Positions 26,716-35,788 of a stretch of 53,689 nucleotides of DNA are shown here, piece by piece. The stretch's first letter is position 1, and each line of letters begins with the position of its first letter. Source of the stretch: Burkholderia sp. E7m39 (GTDB lineage Bacteria > Pseudomonadota > Gammaproteobacteria > Burkholderiales > Burkholderiaceae); NCBI GenBank assembly GCA_001319865.1, contig BBSL01000271.1, positions 1 to 53,689 on the forward strand. Reading direction: 5' to 3'. Below the pieces are notes generated by a model. The model was given only the letters and a program-made list of their open reading frames with translations, ran no database searches and was not told where the DNA came from. The translations under genes and the position numbers were made by a program.

Positions 26716-27078
26716 TTATCCCCCGGCCCGCTTCACAGTGTGCCCATCCTTTCTGAGCGCTTCGATGATTCGCTCGCAATGGTCGCCCTGTACTTCAATC
26801 ACGCCATCCTTGACCGTTCCGCCAGAACCGCAAGCCGTGCGCAACTGCTTGCCTAGCAATGCGAGGGCAAGAGGATCGAGCGCCAGCCCTTTGACGATCG
26901 TCACGCTTTTCCCGCCCCGGCCCTTGGACACCAGAGTCACCCGTACCACACCATCGCCCACCGGTTGTGCCCTGGCAACGGCCTTGCAGACACATTTCGC
27001 AAGTACCTGCCTACATTCAGGACACATCCGCCCACCATCGGTGGAATAGACAAGGCCACCTTTTGAACTACTTTTCAT
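26716..27078 (-). CDS. yciH: SUI1/eIF1-family protein (YciH)
   Basis: A 120-residue protein with an N-terminal MCPECRQVLAKCVC zinc-ribbon-like segment (residues 18-31) and the SUI1 core VTLVSKGRGGKSVTIVKGL through GSGGTVKDGVIEVQGDH. Bacterial YciH resembles eukaryotic eIF1 and influences start-codon selection under stress in E. coli. Length and motifs are complete. It stands alone between degraded loci and probably belongs to the original chromosome backbone. Confidence 0.88.
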   Translation of the reverse strand: MKSSSKGGLVYSTDGGRMCPECRQVLAKCVCKAVARAQPVGDGVVRVTLVSKGRGGKSVTIVKGLALDPLALALLGKQLRTACGSGGTVKDGVIEVQGDHCERIIEALRKDGHTVKRAGG

Positions 27079-27219
27079 GATCGGATTACTCAGAGACTAA
27101 TCGGGCGAGTTTAGCAGGGGCGTATTCCGCTGGGCGTGCCAAACAATCCGGCCAGAGCGTGTGACTTCGACGCGATGGCCGGGGCCATCCGTGTCGACGA
27201 AAGCAAGTGAACGGAAAGA

Positions 27220-28221
27220 TCACCGCAAAAAGCGGCGTGCCGCGATGTGCACCCCAACCACGCAAGCCAACCCGATGAGACCGCCCGCGAGTACATGCGT
27301 GAGCCGCTCGAACGCATCGACGACAGACTGGTTCGCGAGCACGATCGCAAGCGAGACGAACACACAGCGAAAGAAATATTCGACTACGTAGCGCTGAAAA
27401 GCGACGAGCGTGAGAAACGCGGCCAGCGTAGCAAGCGTCACGGCCATGCTCGAGTGCGGCACCACGTATTGCCCGAGCAGCACGCCGACCGGCACCCCGA
27501 CAATGACGCCGAAGGCGCGGTTCTGCAGTTTCGTTTGCGCCGTATCCACTGCACCTGTGACGATGCTTGCGGCACCCCAAATCACCCACTGCGCGTGATC
27601 CGTGTGCCCGTATTCGACCATCAGCGCCGTGATGCCGACGCCAGCGACCATCGCGATCAGGTCTTCCGCGTAGGGTGCGCGCGTGCCGAAATCGTCGAGA
27701 CGCGACCAGCGGGCCGCCGTCTTGCCGCGCGAGCGGATATACGCCGACACCAGCGCCGGCACGAGCGCGACGAGCAGATACGGCAGCGAAGCAGGCGCGG
27801 CGTGCATCAAGGCATCGATGCTGCGCCCTCCGTGCAGATCGTTGGCGAGAATCAGGACGGGCACAAAGGTCCAGTTGCCGAGCGTGCGCAGCTTCTTGCC
27901 GCGCGAAGCGAGCAGGATCACACCCGCCGCGAGCAGCATGCAGGCAATGACGAACAATGCCGGCACCCGTTCAGCAAGCAGCAAAAGATAGGTTCCGCCG
28001 ATAACCACGAGTCCGTGCGCCAGCACGCCTATGGGACGCATCGCTAGCCTGTCTTCGGCGATCATCGTCGCGATTGTTAGGAGCGACGCCTTGATCCACA
28101 GCGCGTTACCCGTCGCCATCGCAAGGACGACAAACGGTACCAGGCCAATGGCCGCGTGCACCAGCGGCCAGCCCTTGATTTCGGTGGCGAGGCGAAGATG
28201 CAGGGGTGCGTCGGCAGGCAT
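27220..28221 (-). CDS. FUSC-family inner-membrane protein
   Basis: A 333-residue protein with two clusters of membrane segments (about 20-100 and 190-330) separated by a short loop containing RSRGKTAARWSRLDDFG. The second cluster with VTGAVDTAQTKLQNRAFGVI, then GVPVGVLLG, is the FUSC_2 domain found in AaeB-type efflux and fusaric-acid resistance proteins. The protein is shorter than AaeB and lacks its large cytoplasmic domain. Partner membrane-fusion genes are absent, so export function is only a family expectation. Start 28221 follows GAGGACT upstream. Confidence 0.75.
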   Translation of the reverse strand: MPADAPLHLRLATEIKGWPLVHAAIGLVPFVVLAMATGNALWIKASLLTIATMIAEDRLAMRPIGVLAHGLVVIGGTYLLLLAERVPALFVIACMLLAAGVILLASRGKKLRTLGNWTFVPVLILANDLHGGRSIDALMHAAPASLPYLLVALVPALVSAYIRSRGKTAARWSRLDDFGTRAPYAEDLIAMVAGVGITALMVEYGHTDHAQWVIWGAASIVTGAVDTAQTKLQNRAFGVIVGVPVGVLLGQYVVPHSSMAVTLATLAAFLTLVAFQRYVVEYFFRCVFVSLAIVLANQSVVDAFERLTHVLAGGLIGLACVVGVHIAARRFLR

Positions 28222-28434
28222 GCGTGAAGTCCTCTTCCGATGTCCTGAGCGGACTATCGCGCTGTGACCCGGCAGCCACTCAGTCGGCGCACCGGATGTC
28301 CCGATGAACTTACAACGCTATATTACGCGCCTGCCAGAGTCGATTTGCGTGCATGGCCGCTCGCCGATGCAACTGCAGGCCACCACAGTCGTGTCGTAGA
28401 GTCGCTGAATTAGTGAAGAATGATTGGGGATTCA

Positions 28435-28467
28435 GTGGTGCCGCCGGTTGGCCCGGCGGCACCACTC
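28435..28467 (-). terminator. Strong hairpin downstream of the MFS pseudogene
   Basis: A perfect 14-bp stem (AGTGGTGCCGCCGG paired with its complement) with a 5-nt loop lies 36 nt beyond the MFS pseudogene stop. There is no T-run on either side, so it may act as a weak or Rho-assisted terminator, or protect a transcript end. It is the strongest hairpin I saw in the window. Confidence 0.6.
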
Positions 28468-28502
28468 GATAGCAGCAACCTCAACTTCCCCGGCCGCCGC
28501 GC

Positions 28503-29178
28503 TCAGTTGGCGGATTGACGGTCTGGCGTGCTAGCAGGCACGAACATCAGCATGATCCCTGCCGCAACGCCCACCGCCGCGAAGGCACAGAAGTTCCAGG
28601 GCAACGGCGCACCCGCTTGCGCCAGCACGCCACGAACCAACGGTCCCACGATCGCACCAAACCGCCCGATGCCCAACGCCCAGCCGATACCCGTCGCCCG
28701 GCTGGACGAAGGATAGTGGCGTGTGATGTAAGCGCCCAGCAGCATCGTATTACCGATCGTGCCCACGCCAGCGATGCCGACCAGCACATACGTTTCGATC
28801 ATGCCATGCGAGAACGGCAGCATGCAGACTCACCGCGGCCTGAAAATACTGTGCGCTGACGACGGGCTTCGAACGGAGCCGGTCGGCAACCGCACCGCCC
28901 GCGAGCGAACCAAACGCCGCTGTCAGGTTGAGCATGACGAGCAGCCCGGAGGCTCCAACCGAGCGGGAAGCCAGACTTGCGCATCAGTTGCGGAAGCCAC
29001 GTGCTGAGTCCATAAAGCAGCAGCAGTCGCATAAACATCGCAACGCAAAAGGCGAGCGTTGCACGCAGGAATGAAGGCGCGAAGAGCGCGCGTCCGTTGC
29101 AGAATCCCGCTGTCCATCGAATACGTTCGACGCCATGTCTGCGCCGACGTCACCCGTGCCGGATGATCCTGTATTCAT
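28503..29178 (-). pseudogene. MFS transporter with deletion of its N-terminal half and several frameshifts
   Basis: ATG 29178 with GGGGAGAG upstream starts a cytoplasmic tail (MNTGSSGTGDVGADM, NVFDGQR) typical of aromatic-acid:H+ symporters. The first six helices are missing. In other frames follow FLRATLAFCVAMFMRLLLLY and STWLPQLMRKSGFPLG, then LNLTAAFGSLAGGAVADRL, then LPFSHGMIETYVLVGIAGVG through ALGIGRFGAIVGPLVRG to the stop at 28503. At least three shifts (near 29095, 28960 and 28830) plus the deletion are needed. It lies directly after the operon-end gntR gene and may once have been its transporter. Confidence 0.82.
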
Positions 29179-29233
29179 GCCCACGCTCTCCCCGATGCGT
29201 TGATGAAAAGCCCTCCTCCAGTTCGCTAGTGAA

Positions 29234-29998
29234 TCAGCGCGCCCGTTCGATTTGATCCGGACCTCGCTGGCTCACCAGACCCAGTCTGCCGCGCGTCTCC
29301 GCGCTTTCCTGTCCCTCACGCAGTACATGACGTGCAATCTCGGCCACGCGCTCGACGTGTGCGGTCGCGGCATCGCGTGCCTCAACGGGCGCACGTGCGC
29401 GAATCGCCGCGAGGATCCGGCGCATTTCCTGAACAGCCTGGCGGCCGCGGTCATCGGATGCGATCGTCAACGCACGCAGCCGGTTGATACGCGCCGTCAA
29501 CGATTGCACGATGTCCCACGCCACGCTCTTCTTGCCGCCTGTGAACATGCATTCGTAGAACGCTGACGTGAAGGCGCGCACGGCTTGATGATCCTGCGCA
29601 TCGAACGCGGCCTGGATCTTTTCGATACAGCCGGCCAGCTCCGCATGCGTGCTTTCGTCGCCGTGCTGCGCGCAGGCCATTGCGGCTTCGCCCTCCAGTA
29701 ACGCGCGTATTTCGTAGATCTCGGCAGCCGTATCGAGATCGAGTATCGCGACTATCGGCCCCTGGTTCGGAATCGAATCGACCAGCCCTTCCGTCTCCAG
29801 ATGCCGCAACACTTCGCGCACGACCGTCCGGCTCACGCCCAGCTCTTCACACAGCGAACGCTCGACAAGCCGCTCGCCCGGACGAAAATGCGCATCGACA
29901 ATCGCTGCACGCATTTTCTCCAGCGCGAGTTCGCGCAGCGTCGTGGTGCGGCGTTCGACCTTCAGCGATGGCAGTGCATCACTCATGGCAGTCGTCAC
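29234..29998 (-). CDS. GntR-family (FCD-type) regulator, last gene of the monooxygenase operon
   Basis: A 254-residue protein with an N-terminal winged helix (TLRELALEKMRAAIVDAHFR; recognition helix in ELGVSRTVVREVLRHLETEG, about residues 53-72) and an all-helical FCD ligand domain to about 225. GTG 29998 overlaps the ABC-ATPase stop; an ATG at 29986 is an alternative. Its DNA-binding half is almost identical to that of the GntR protein at 40158-40835, including the whole recognition helix, so the two should read the same operator. The C-terminal tail after residue 230 (ESAETRGRLGLVSQRG) is extra. It probably senses the operon's substrate or an intermediate. Confidence 0.88.
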   Translation of the reverse strand: MTTAMSDALPSLKVERRTTTLRELALEKMRAAIVDAHFRPGERLVERSLCEELGVSRTVVREVLRHLETEGLVDSIPNQGPIVAILDLDTAAEIYEIRALLEGEAAMACAQHGDESTHAELAGCIEKIQAAFDAQDHQAVRAFTSAFYECMFTGGKKSVAWDIVQSLTARINRLRALTIASDDRGRQAVQEMRRILAAIRARAPVEARDAATAHVERVAEIARHVLREGQESAETRGRLGLVSQRGPDQIERAR

Positions 29999-31083
29999 GC
30001 TTGAGCAAAGAGCCGCACGTCGCGTGTATCCCAGTCGACGAGCGCGTTCGTGCCGATCGACAGCCCGCTGTCATGGCGCTGTCCCGCGGGCATGCGGATC
30101 GAGATTTCCTGTTGCCATGGCGTCGCCACCGCGTAATGCATCGCATCGCCGAGATACGTGATGTCGCGCACCGTGACCGGCAAGCCTGCTGTGCCATTTG
30201 CATCACGCATCGCATGGATGCGCATTTGCTCCGGGCGAATCATCAGCGTGCCGTCGTCGCCTGCCGTGAGCGCCGGGTTGAAACTGCCGGACGTAACCTG
30301 ATGACCATTCGGGAACACGCCGTTCATGCGTCCATCGGTGTGCGACGTTACGCGCACGGGCAGGAAATTCGAATTGCCGATAAAGCTCGCGACAAAGCGC
30401 GACGCAGGATTCGCATACAGCTCCTCGCCCGTGCCGACCTGTTCAATGCGCCCTTTGTTGAACACCGCAATACGGTCCGACAGACGCAGCGCTTCTTCCT
30501 GATCATGCGTCACATAGAGAATTGTGACGCCCGTTTCCTGATGGATGCGGCGCAGTTCAAGCTGGATTTCTTCGCGTAGCTTCTTGTCGAGTGCGGACAG
30601 CGGCTCGTCCATCAGCAGCACGGGCGGATCGTAGGCGAGCGCACGCGCAATCGCGACGCGCTGCTGCTGTCCGCCCGACAGTTGCGCGGGCATGCGGTCG
30701 CGGCATTCGGACAGATGCACGAGCTTGAGCATCTGCTCCACTTTCGCTTTCACTTCCGCTTCAGGACGGCGGCGCACGCGCAACGGAAACGCGACGTTTT
30801 CGCCCACCGTCAGATGCGGAAAAAGCGTGTAGCGCTGAAACACCATGCCGATGTTCCGCTTGTTCGGCGCAACGGAAAGCAATGGCTTGCCGTCGAGCAA
30901 TACGCGTCCTTCGCTCGGCTCCTGAAAGCCCGCGACGATATACAGCGTCGTGCTCTTGCCCGAACCGGACGGCCCGAGGAACGTCATGAATTCGCCCTTG
31001 CGCACATCGAGAGAAACCTGATCGATGGCGACGACGTCATCGTATGTTTTGCGCAGGCGCTGGATTTGGAGGAATGCAGTCAT
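29995..31083 (-). CDS. Polyamine-type ABC transporter ATPase (PotA-like)
   Basis: A 362-residue ATPase: Walker A GPSGSGKST near residues 37-45, Q-loop VFQRYTLFPH, intact signature LSGGQQQR, Walker B VLLMDEP, H-loop YVTHDQ. A C-terminal TOBE domain (about 280-362) is typical of PotA/PotG-type importers. ATG 31083 has AAGGTGA upstream; the much longer open frame to 31770 overlaps the permease gene and is spurious. It powers the two permeases encoded just upstream. Compare the intact signature here with its deletion in the aapP pseudogene. Confidence 0.92.
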   Translation of the reverse strand: MTAFLQIQRLRKTYDDVVAIDQVSLDVRKGEFMTFLGPSGSGKSTTLYIVAGFQEPSEGRVLLDGKPLLSVAPNKRNIGMVFQRYTLFPHLTVGENVAFPLRVRRRPEAEVKAKVEQMLKLVHLSECRDRMPAQLSGGQQQRVAIARALAYDPPVLLMDEPLSALDKKLREEIQLELRRIHQETGVTILYVTHDQEEALRLSDRIAVFNKGRIEQVGTGEELYANPASRFVASFIGNSNFLPVRVTSHTDGRMNGVFPNGHQVTSGSFNPALTAGDDGTLMIRPEQMRIHAMRDANGTAGLPVTVRDITYLGDAMHYAVATPWQQEISIRMPAGQRHDSGLSIGTNALVDWDTRDVRLFAQA

Positions 31084-31097
31084 GTCGTTCACCTTGG

Positions 31098-31895
31098 TTA
31101 TCGCGCGCGCCGCCGCAGTACGGCGCCCGCCAGCATCAACACAGCCGTCAGGCCAACCAGTAACGAAGACGCCGCCGCGACGACGGGCGTCAGGTCTTGC
31201 CGCAGCGTCGCCCAGATACGCACGGGCAACGTTTGCAGCGTGGGGCTCGCCATGAAGATCGACACCACCACTTCGTCCCACGATGCGAGGAACGAGAAGA
31301 TCGCAGCCGCGAAGACGCCGAGGCGGATCGCGGGCAACGTGACGCGCAGCTTCACTTCGAGCGGCGACGCACCGCAGATCAGCGCGGCATCTTCGAGCGC
31401 TGTGTCGAAGCTTGCGAGCGAGTTGCTGATCGATATGATCGAGAAAGGCAACGCAATGATCAGATGGCCGATCACGAAGCCCGTCATCGTGCCGTTCAGG
31501 CCGATGCGCAGGAAGAACGCATACAGAGCGACGGCGAGCACGACGACGGGCAGCACCATCGGCGTCAGGAAGAAAGCCTGCACGGCATTGCGTCCGCGAA
31601 ACCTGCCGCGCACCAGTGCCAGCGACGCGAGAAAGCCGATCAGCACGGACAACACGGTTACGATCACCGCGAGCTTCGCGCTGGTGAGCAGCGAGTCGAT
31701 CCAGCCGGCGTCGGTGAACAACTGGCGATACCACTCCAGCGTCCAGCCCGGCGGCGGAAAGATCAGCCACTGAGAATCGCCGAATGACAGCACGACGATG
31801 AAGACGATCGGTAGCAGCAGGAACAGTGCGACGGCCGCGCCAACAGAGAGCAAGGCCCAGCGCAGCATGCCCAGACGGTCGAAATCGAGCAGCAT
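31098..31895 (-). CDS. Polyamine-type ABC transporter permease (PotC-like)
   Basis: A 265-residue permease with six membrane helices and the inner-membrane EAA loop at LEDAALICGASPLEVKLRVT. The order and length match the PotC/PotI subunit. ATG 31895 lies two bases after the upstream permease stop, with GGGAGG about 8 nt before, so the pair is translationally coupled. It would dimerise with the PotB-like permease. Confidence 0.9.
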   Translation of the reverse strand: MLLDFDRLGMLRWALLSVGAAVALFLLLPIVFIVVLSFGDSQWLIFPPPGWTLEWYRQLFTDAGWIDSLLTSAKLAVIVTVLSVLIGFLASLALVRGRFRGRNAVQAFFLTPMVLPVVVLAVALYAFFLRIGLNGTMTGFVIGHLIIALPFSIISISNSLASFDTALEDAALICGASPLEVKLRVTLPAIRLGVFAAAIFSFLASWDEVVVSIFMASPTLQTLPVRIWATLRQDLTPVVAAASSLLVGLTAVLMLAGAVLRRRAR

Positions 31896-31896
31896 G

Positions 31897-32781
31897 TTAT
31901 CGGCCTCCCAACCTTGCATGTGCACTGCCCGTGAAGCGCAGTTGCAACGCATACAGCGAAAGCGTGACGGCCAGCAGCACGAACGCAGCCGCACCGGCAA
32001 GACCCCAGTTCAGCAATTGCTGCACGAGCTGCGCGATGAGTTCGGCGAGCATCATGTACGAAGCGCCGCCAAGCAATGCAGGCGTCACGAAGTAACCGAG
32101 CGCCATCACGAACACCATCAACGCGCCCGATGCGACACCCGGCATCGCCAGCGGTACCAGCACGCGCCAGAAAGCCTGCCAGCGGCTAGCGCCACAGATC
32201 GCCGCGGCTCGCAGTGTCGACGGATCGATGCTGCGCAAGGTTGCGTGCAACGGCATCACGAGAAACGGCAACATGATGTACGTCATGCCGATCGTCACGC
32301 CGATCAGGTTGTTCACCAGCGCGAGCGGCTCGCTGATGATGCCGAGCGCCATCAGCGTGCGGTTGATCGGACCCGTCTGTTGCAGCAGCACCATCCACGC
32401 GAAGGTGCGTGCCAGCAGATTGGTCCACATCGACAGCAGCATGACCGCGAATAGCAGCGAACTCAGCTTGCGCGGCGCGATGGCGAGCAGCCACGCAGTC
32501 GGAAAGCCGATCGCGAGCGTCGCCAGCGTCACCACGCCCGCCACGAGGAACGTATTGCCGAACACGCGCAGATACGTCGTCGAACCGACCAGCTGCGCAT
32601 AGTTCTGCAACCCCAGCGACGGTTCGAGCACGCTGCGCAACAGCAGCGAGAGCACAGGCAGCAGAAAGAAGATCACCAGCAGCAGCAGCGCGGGCATCAG
32701 CAGGCGCACGCTGCGCCAGTCGCGCCGCCGGCGCGTGGCCGTCGCGGGGGGAGGTGCGACGGTACTCAGAACATTAGGCAT
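31897..32781 (-). CDS. Polyamine-type ABC transporter permease (PotB-like)
   Basis: A 294-residue permease with a Pro/Ala-rich cytoplasmic start, six helices and the EAA loop at LRAAAICGASRWQAFWRVLV. ATG 32781 is preferred to the ATG 12 nt upstream because GGGAGA falls 4-5 nt before it. It lies between the binding-protein gene (51 nt upstream) and the PotC-like gene, in the standard potFBCA-like arrangement. Confidence 0.9.
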   Translation of the reverse strand: MPNVLSTVAPPPATATRRRRDWRSVRLLMPALLLLVIFFLLPVLSLLLRSVLEPSLGLQNYAQLVGSTTYLRVFGNTFLVAGVVTLATLAIGFPTAWLLAIAPRKLSSLLFAVMLLSMWTNLLARTFAWMVLLQQTGPINRTLMALGIISEPLALVNNLIGVTIGMTYIMLPFLVMPLHATLRSIDPSTLRAAAICGASRWQAFWRVLVPLAMPGVASGALMVFVMALGYFVTPALLGGASYMMLAELIAQLVQQLLNWGLAGAAAFVLLAVTLSLYALQLRFTGSAHARLGGR

Positions 32782-32832
32782 GGTGTCTCCCATCCACTTC
32801 GATCACTGTGCAATGCTTCGCGCGCCGTGTGC

Positions 32833-33864
32833 TCACTTCGACTGCCACGCGTACCAGCGCTTGGCGATGGCATCGCGGTTCTCGGCCCAGTACTTCATGT
32901 CGAGATTGATTTGCGAAGTCTTGTATTGATCGGGCAGCGTCTTCGCGGCGGCGGGTGACATCAGTGAGGCCGATTTCACGTTGATGGGCGCGTAGCCTGT
33001 TTCCGTAGCGAACTTCGCCTGTGCTTGAGGGCTGGTTGCGGCGGCCAGGTACTTCATCGCTTCCGCCTTGTGCTTCGCGCCCTTCGGAATTACCAGCATG
33101 TCGGCGGCCGTCAGGTTCTGATTCCACGAAATGCCGACCGGCACGCCTGTCTGTTCGAGCGCATGCAGACGTCCATTCCAGAACATGCCGATAGGCGCTT
33201 CACCCGATGCCAGCAGTTGCTGCGATTGCGCGCCGCCGCTCCACCACACGATGTCGCCCTTGATCGCGTCGAGCTTCTTGAATGCGCGGTCGAGATCGAG
33301 CGGATAGAGCTTGTTGGGCGGCACGCCATCGGCGAGCAGCGCGATTTCGAGCACGCCGGGCGCCGACCACTTGTAGAACGTGCGCTTGCCGGGGAATTTC
33401 TTCGTGTCGAACAGATCGGCCCAAGTGGACGGCTGCGCGCTCGCGAACTTCGCCTTGTTGTAGCCCAGCACGAACGAGTAGTAGAAGCTGCCGACAGCAT
33501 CCGGCGTCGAGAAGCGCGGATCGAGTTCGTCTTTCTTCACGACGGAGTAATCGATCGGTTCGATCAGTCCGGCCTTTTGCGCCGCATATGCAAAATCGCC
33601 TTCGACGTCGACGACATCCCAGTTCACATTGCCGCTGTCGACCATTGCCTTGAGCTTGCCGTAGTCGGTCGGGCCATCCATCAGCACGTTGATGCCCGTT
33701 TCCTGCGTGAACGGTTGCGCCCAGTTCTTCTGTTGCGACGATTGCGTGGTGCCGCCCCAGCTCGTGAAGACGATGGGATCTGCGGCGAGAACGGGCGCCG
33801 CCGCGAGCGTTGCCGCGCAGAATGCGATCAGCGGCGCGATAAACGAAGTGCTTCTGCTGCTCAT
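32833..33864 (-). CDS. Periplasmic binding protein of a polyamine/spermidine-type ABC transporter
   Basis: A 343-residue exported protein with a signal peptide ending AAAPVLAADP (about residue 27), then FTSWGGTTQSSQQKNW and GLIEPIDYSVV, as in PotD/PotF-family proteins and their relatives for other amines. GGAGA precedes ATG 33864. The longer frame to 34026 runs into the NIPSNAP gene and is not used. The protein decides what the operon imports. PotF homologues in catabolic operons also bind putrescine-like, opine-like or heterocyclic amines, so the ligand stays open. Confidence 0.9.
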   Translation of the reverse strand: MSSRSTSFIAPLIAFCAATLAAAPVLAADPIVFTSWGGTTQSSQQKNWAQPFTQETGINVLMDGPTDYGKLKAMVDSGNVNWDVVDVEGDFAYAAQKAGLIEPIDYSVVKKDELDPRFSTPDAVGSFYYSFVLGYNKAKFASAQPSTWADLFDTKKFPGKRTFYKWSAPGVLEIALLADGVPPNKLYPLDLDRAFKKLDAIKGDIVWWSGGAQSQQLLASGEAPIGMFWNGRLHALEQTGVPVGISWNQNLTAADMLVIPKGAKHKAEAMKYLAAATSPQAQAKFATETGYAPINVKSASLMSPAAAKTLPDQYKTSQINLDMKYWAENRDAIAKRWYAWQSK

Positions 33865-33935
33865 GTCAATCTCCAGGAAACGGTGGGGTATCGAGGCAAT
33901 GTGTATGGCGGCCAGTCGAACGTTCACTCTCAGAC

Positions 33936-34250
33936 TCAGGCAAGCGGCGAAAAACGCGCTGGCTTCATGATCTTGTTTTCCATCTCTTCCATCAGCGCCT
34001 GAATCTTTGGCGCAAAGGCTTTCCACGTCGCGTCTTCAGCAAGCGCTGCGCGGCGGCGTTCGCGTTCGTCGAGACTTGGATAAGCCCAGATATGCACGAT
34101 CTGGTTCTGCGGGCCGATCTCCGAAAAGAAGTAGCCGATCAACTGACCCAGATACCGCTTCTGCAACTCGATGCCCTCTTCGTCGACGAGCTTCAGATAA
34201 GCGGGCACCGCGCCCGTCTTGATGCGGTACGTGCGGATTTCGTAGTACAT
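33936..34250 (-). CDS. NIPSNAP-family protein
   Basis: A 104-residue protein beginning MYYEIRTYRIKTGAVPAYL and including GYFFSEIGPQNQIVHIWAYPSL, the ferredoxin-like alpha/beta NIPSNAP domain. Bacterial NIPSNAP proteins are frequent in oxidative catabolic operons, but their reaction is not established. AGGA lies just upstream of ATG 34250. It sits between the aldehyde dehydrogenase (24 nt upstream) and the transporter genes. It may be a small isomerase-like or binding protein of the pathway. Confidence 0.85.
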   Translation of the reverse strand: MYYEIRTYRIKTGAVPAYLKLVDEEGIELQKRYLGQLIGYFFSEIGPQNQIVHIWAYPSLDERERRRAALAEDATWKAFAPKIQALMEEMENKIMKPARFSPLA

Positions 34251-34273
34251 GTGGCGTCCTCGAGAGTTGGGTT

Positions 34274-35746
34274 TTAGCGCATCACGAACGGGTCGGCGAT
34301 CGGTTCGTCCGATGTACGGATCCAGACCGACTTGGTGCGCGTGTACTCGAGCACGGCTTCGAGCCCACCTTCGCGTCCGAGGCCACTCAGTCCATAGCCG
34401 CCGAACGGCACGATAGGCGAGACCGCGCGATACGTATTCACCCACACGATGCCCGCGCGCAAGGCACGCGTCAGTCGATGCGCGCGCGTGAGATCGCGCG
34501 TGAAGACACCGGATGCGAGGCCGTAACGCGTGTCGTTGGCGAGCGCGATCGCATCGGCTTCCGTATCGAACGTGACGACGCTCAGCACTGGGCCGAACAG
34601 TTCTTCCATCACGCTCGGCACTTTTGCGTGCGGACAATCGACGATGGTCGGCTGGAAGTAGTTGCCCTTGCCCACACCGTCCGGCTGTTTGCCGCCTGTC
34701 ACCACGCGGCCGCCCGCTTCGATACTTGCGCGCAGCACGTGTTCGATATGTTCGATTTGACGGCGCGTAGCAAGCGGGCCCATTTCGGTTTCCATGTCCT
34801 GCGGATCGCCGATGCGGATCGCCTGCGCCTTTGCGATCAGCCGTTCGATCAGCGCATCGTGAATGCCACGCTGCACGGCGAGGCGCGAGCCCGCGACACA
34901 GCTTTGACCCGTCGCCGCAAAAATGCCCGCGACGACGGCATTGCATGCGCTATCGAGATCGGAGTCGTCGAATACCAGCACGGGCGATTTTCCGCCCAGT
35001 TCCAGCGACATCGACGCAAGGTTTTCCGCCGAATTGCGCACCACGTGTCGCGCGGTTTCTGGACCGCCTGTGAACGCGATACGCGATACGAGCGGATGAC
35101 TCGTCAGCGTGCGGCCGCAGTCGTTGCCAAAGCCCGTGACGATGTTGACGACGCCTTTCGGAAAGCCCGCTTCATGCACGAGTCGCGCAAATTCGAGCAA
35201 AGGCGCGGGACCTTCTTCGGATGCCTTGAGGACAATCGTGCAACCCGCCGCCAGCGCCGGGCCGATCTTGACCGCCGACAGAAACAGCTGCGAATTCCAC
35301 GGCACGATGCCCGCCACCACGCCGACAGGTTCGCGCCGCAACGTCACTTCCATATCGGGCTTGTCGACGGGCAGCCACGCGCCTTGAATCTTGTCGGCAA
35401 CACCTGCGTAATAGCGGTAGTACTCGGCCACGTAACCGATCTGGCTACGCGTCTCACGGATGATCTTGCCCGTGTCCTGCGTTTCGAGTTCCGCAAGACG
35501 CGGCGCGTGTTGTGCAACTAGATCGGCGAGCTTGTACAGCAGCTTGCCGCGCGCGCTCGCCGTCAGGTTCGCCCACGCCGTATCGGTTAATGCGCGATGG
35601 GCGGCCTGCACTGCGCGATCGGCATCGTCGGCACTGGCGGCGGGCATTTGGGCCCACACGTCGCCCGTCGATGGATCGATGCTGTCGAACTGCTCGCGCG
35701 CATCTTCGAACGCTCCATCGATGTATTGCTGGAACCGCTGGACCAT
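34274..35746 (-). CDS. NAD(P)-dependent aldehyde dehydrogenase of the monooxygenase operon
   Basis: A 490-residue ALDH with VPWNSQL, FTGGPETARH (NAD motif), LELGGKSPVLVFDD (catalytic Glu), GQSCVAGSRL (catalytic Cys, about residue 296) and PFGGYGLSGLGREGG. ATG 35746 is chosen because GGAG lies 8-9 nt before it; a GTG nine bases upstream overlaps that site. The enzyme probably oxidises an aldehyde made by ring opening or dealkylation by the adjacent monooxygenase. It is clearly distinct from the ALDH at 21348-22778. Confidence 0.92.
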   Translation of the reverse strand: MVQRFQQYIDGAFEDAREQFDSIDPSTGDVWAQMPAASADDADRAVQAAHRALTDTAWANLTASARGKLLYKLADLVAQHAPRLAELETQDTGKIIRETRSQIGYVAEYYRYYAGVADKIQGAWLPVDKPDMEVTLRREPVGVVAGIVPWNSQLFLSAVKIGPALAAGCTIVLKASEEGPAPLLEFARLVHEAGFPKGVVNIVTGFGNDCGRTLTSHPLVSRIAFTGGPETARHVVRNSAENLASMSLELGGKSPVLVFDDSDLDSACNAVVAGIFAATGQSCVAGSRLAVQRGIHDALIERLIAKAQAIRIGDPQDMETEMGPLATRRQIEHIEHVLRASIEAGGRVVTGGKQPDGVGKGNYFQPTIVDCPHAKVPSVMEELFGPVLSVVTFDTEADAIALANDTRYGLASGVFTRDLTRAHRLTRALRAGIVWVNTYRAVSPIVPFGGYGLSGLGREGGLEAVLEYTRTKSVWIRTSDEPIADPFVMR

Positions 35747-35788
35747 GTCAGCCACTCCAAGTTCGGTTACTGCGTTGCGTCAGTTGGA

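Noticed and set aside
26552..26779. Small minus-strand frame ending at 26552
   Set aside because: It overlaps yciH, lacks a ribosome site and matches no family; kept only as a remark.
27247..28047. Long plus-strand frames across the FUSC gene
   Set aside because: His/Arg/Asp-rich composition typical of the opposite strand of GC-rich coding DNA; the minus-strand protein has a coherent membrane pattern.
31084..31770. Extended frame upstream of the PotA-like ATPase
   Set aside because: It lies within the PotC-like permease gene, is Arg-rich, and the ATPase domain plus ribosome site start at 31083.
34251..34946. Extended frame upstream of the NIPSNAP gene
   Set aside because: It is a shadow of the aldehyde dehydrogenase; the NIPSNAP domain begins exactly at 34250.
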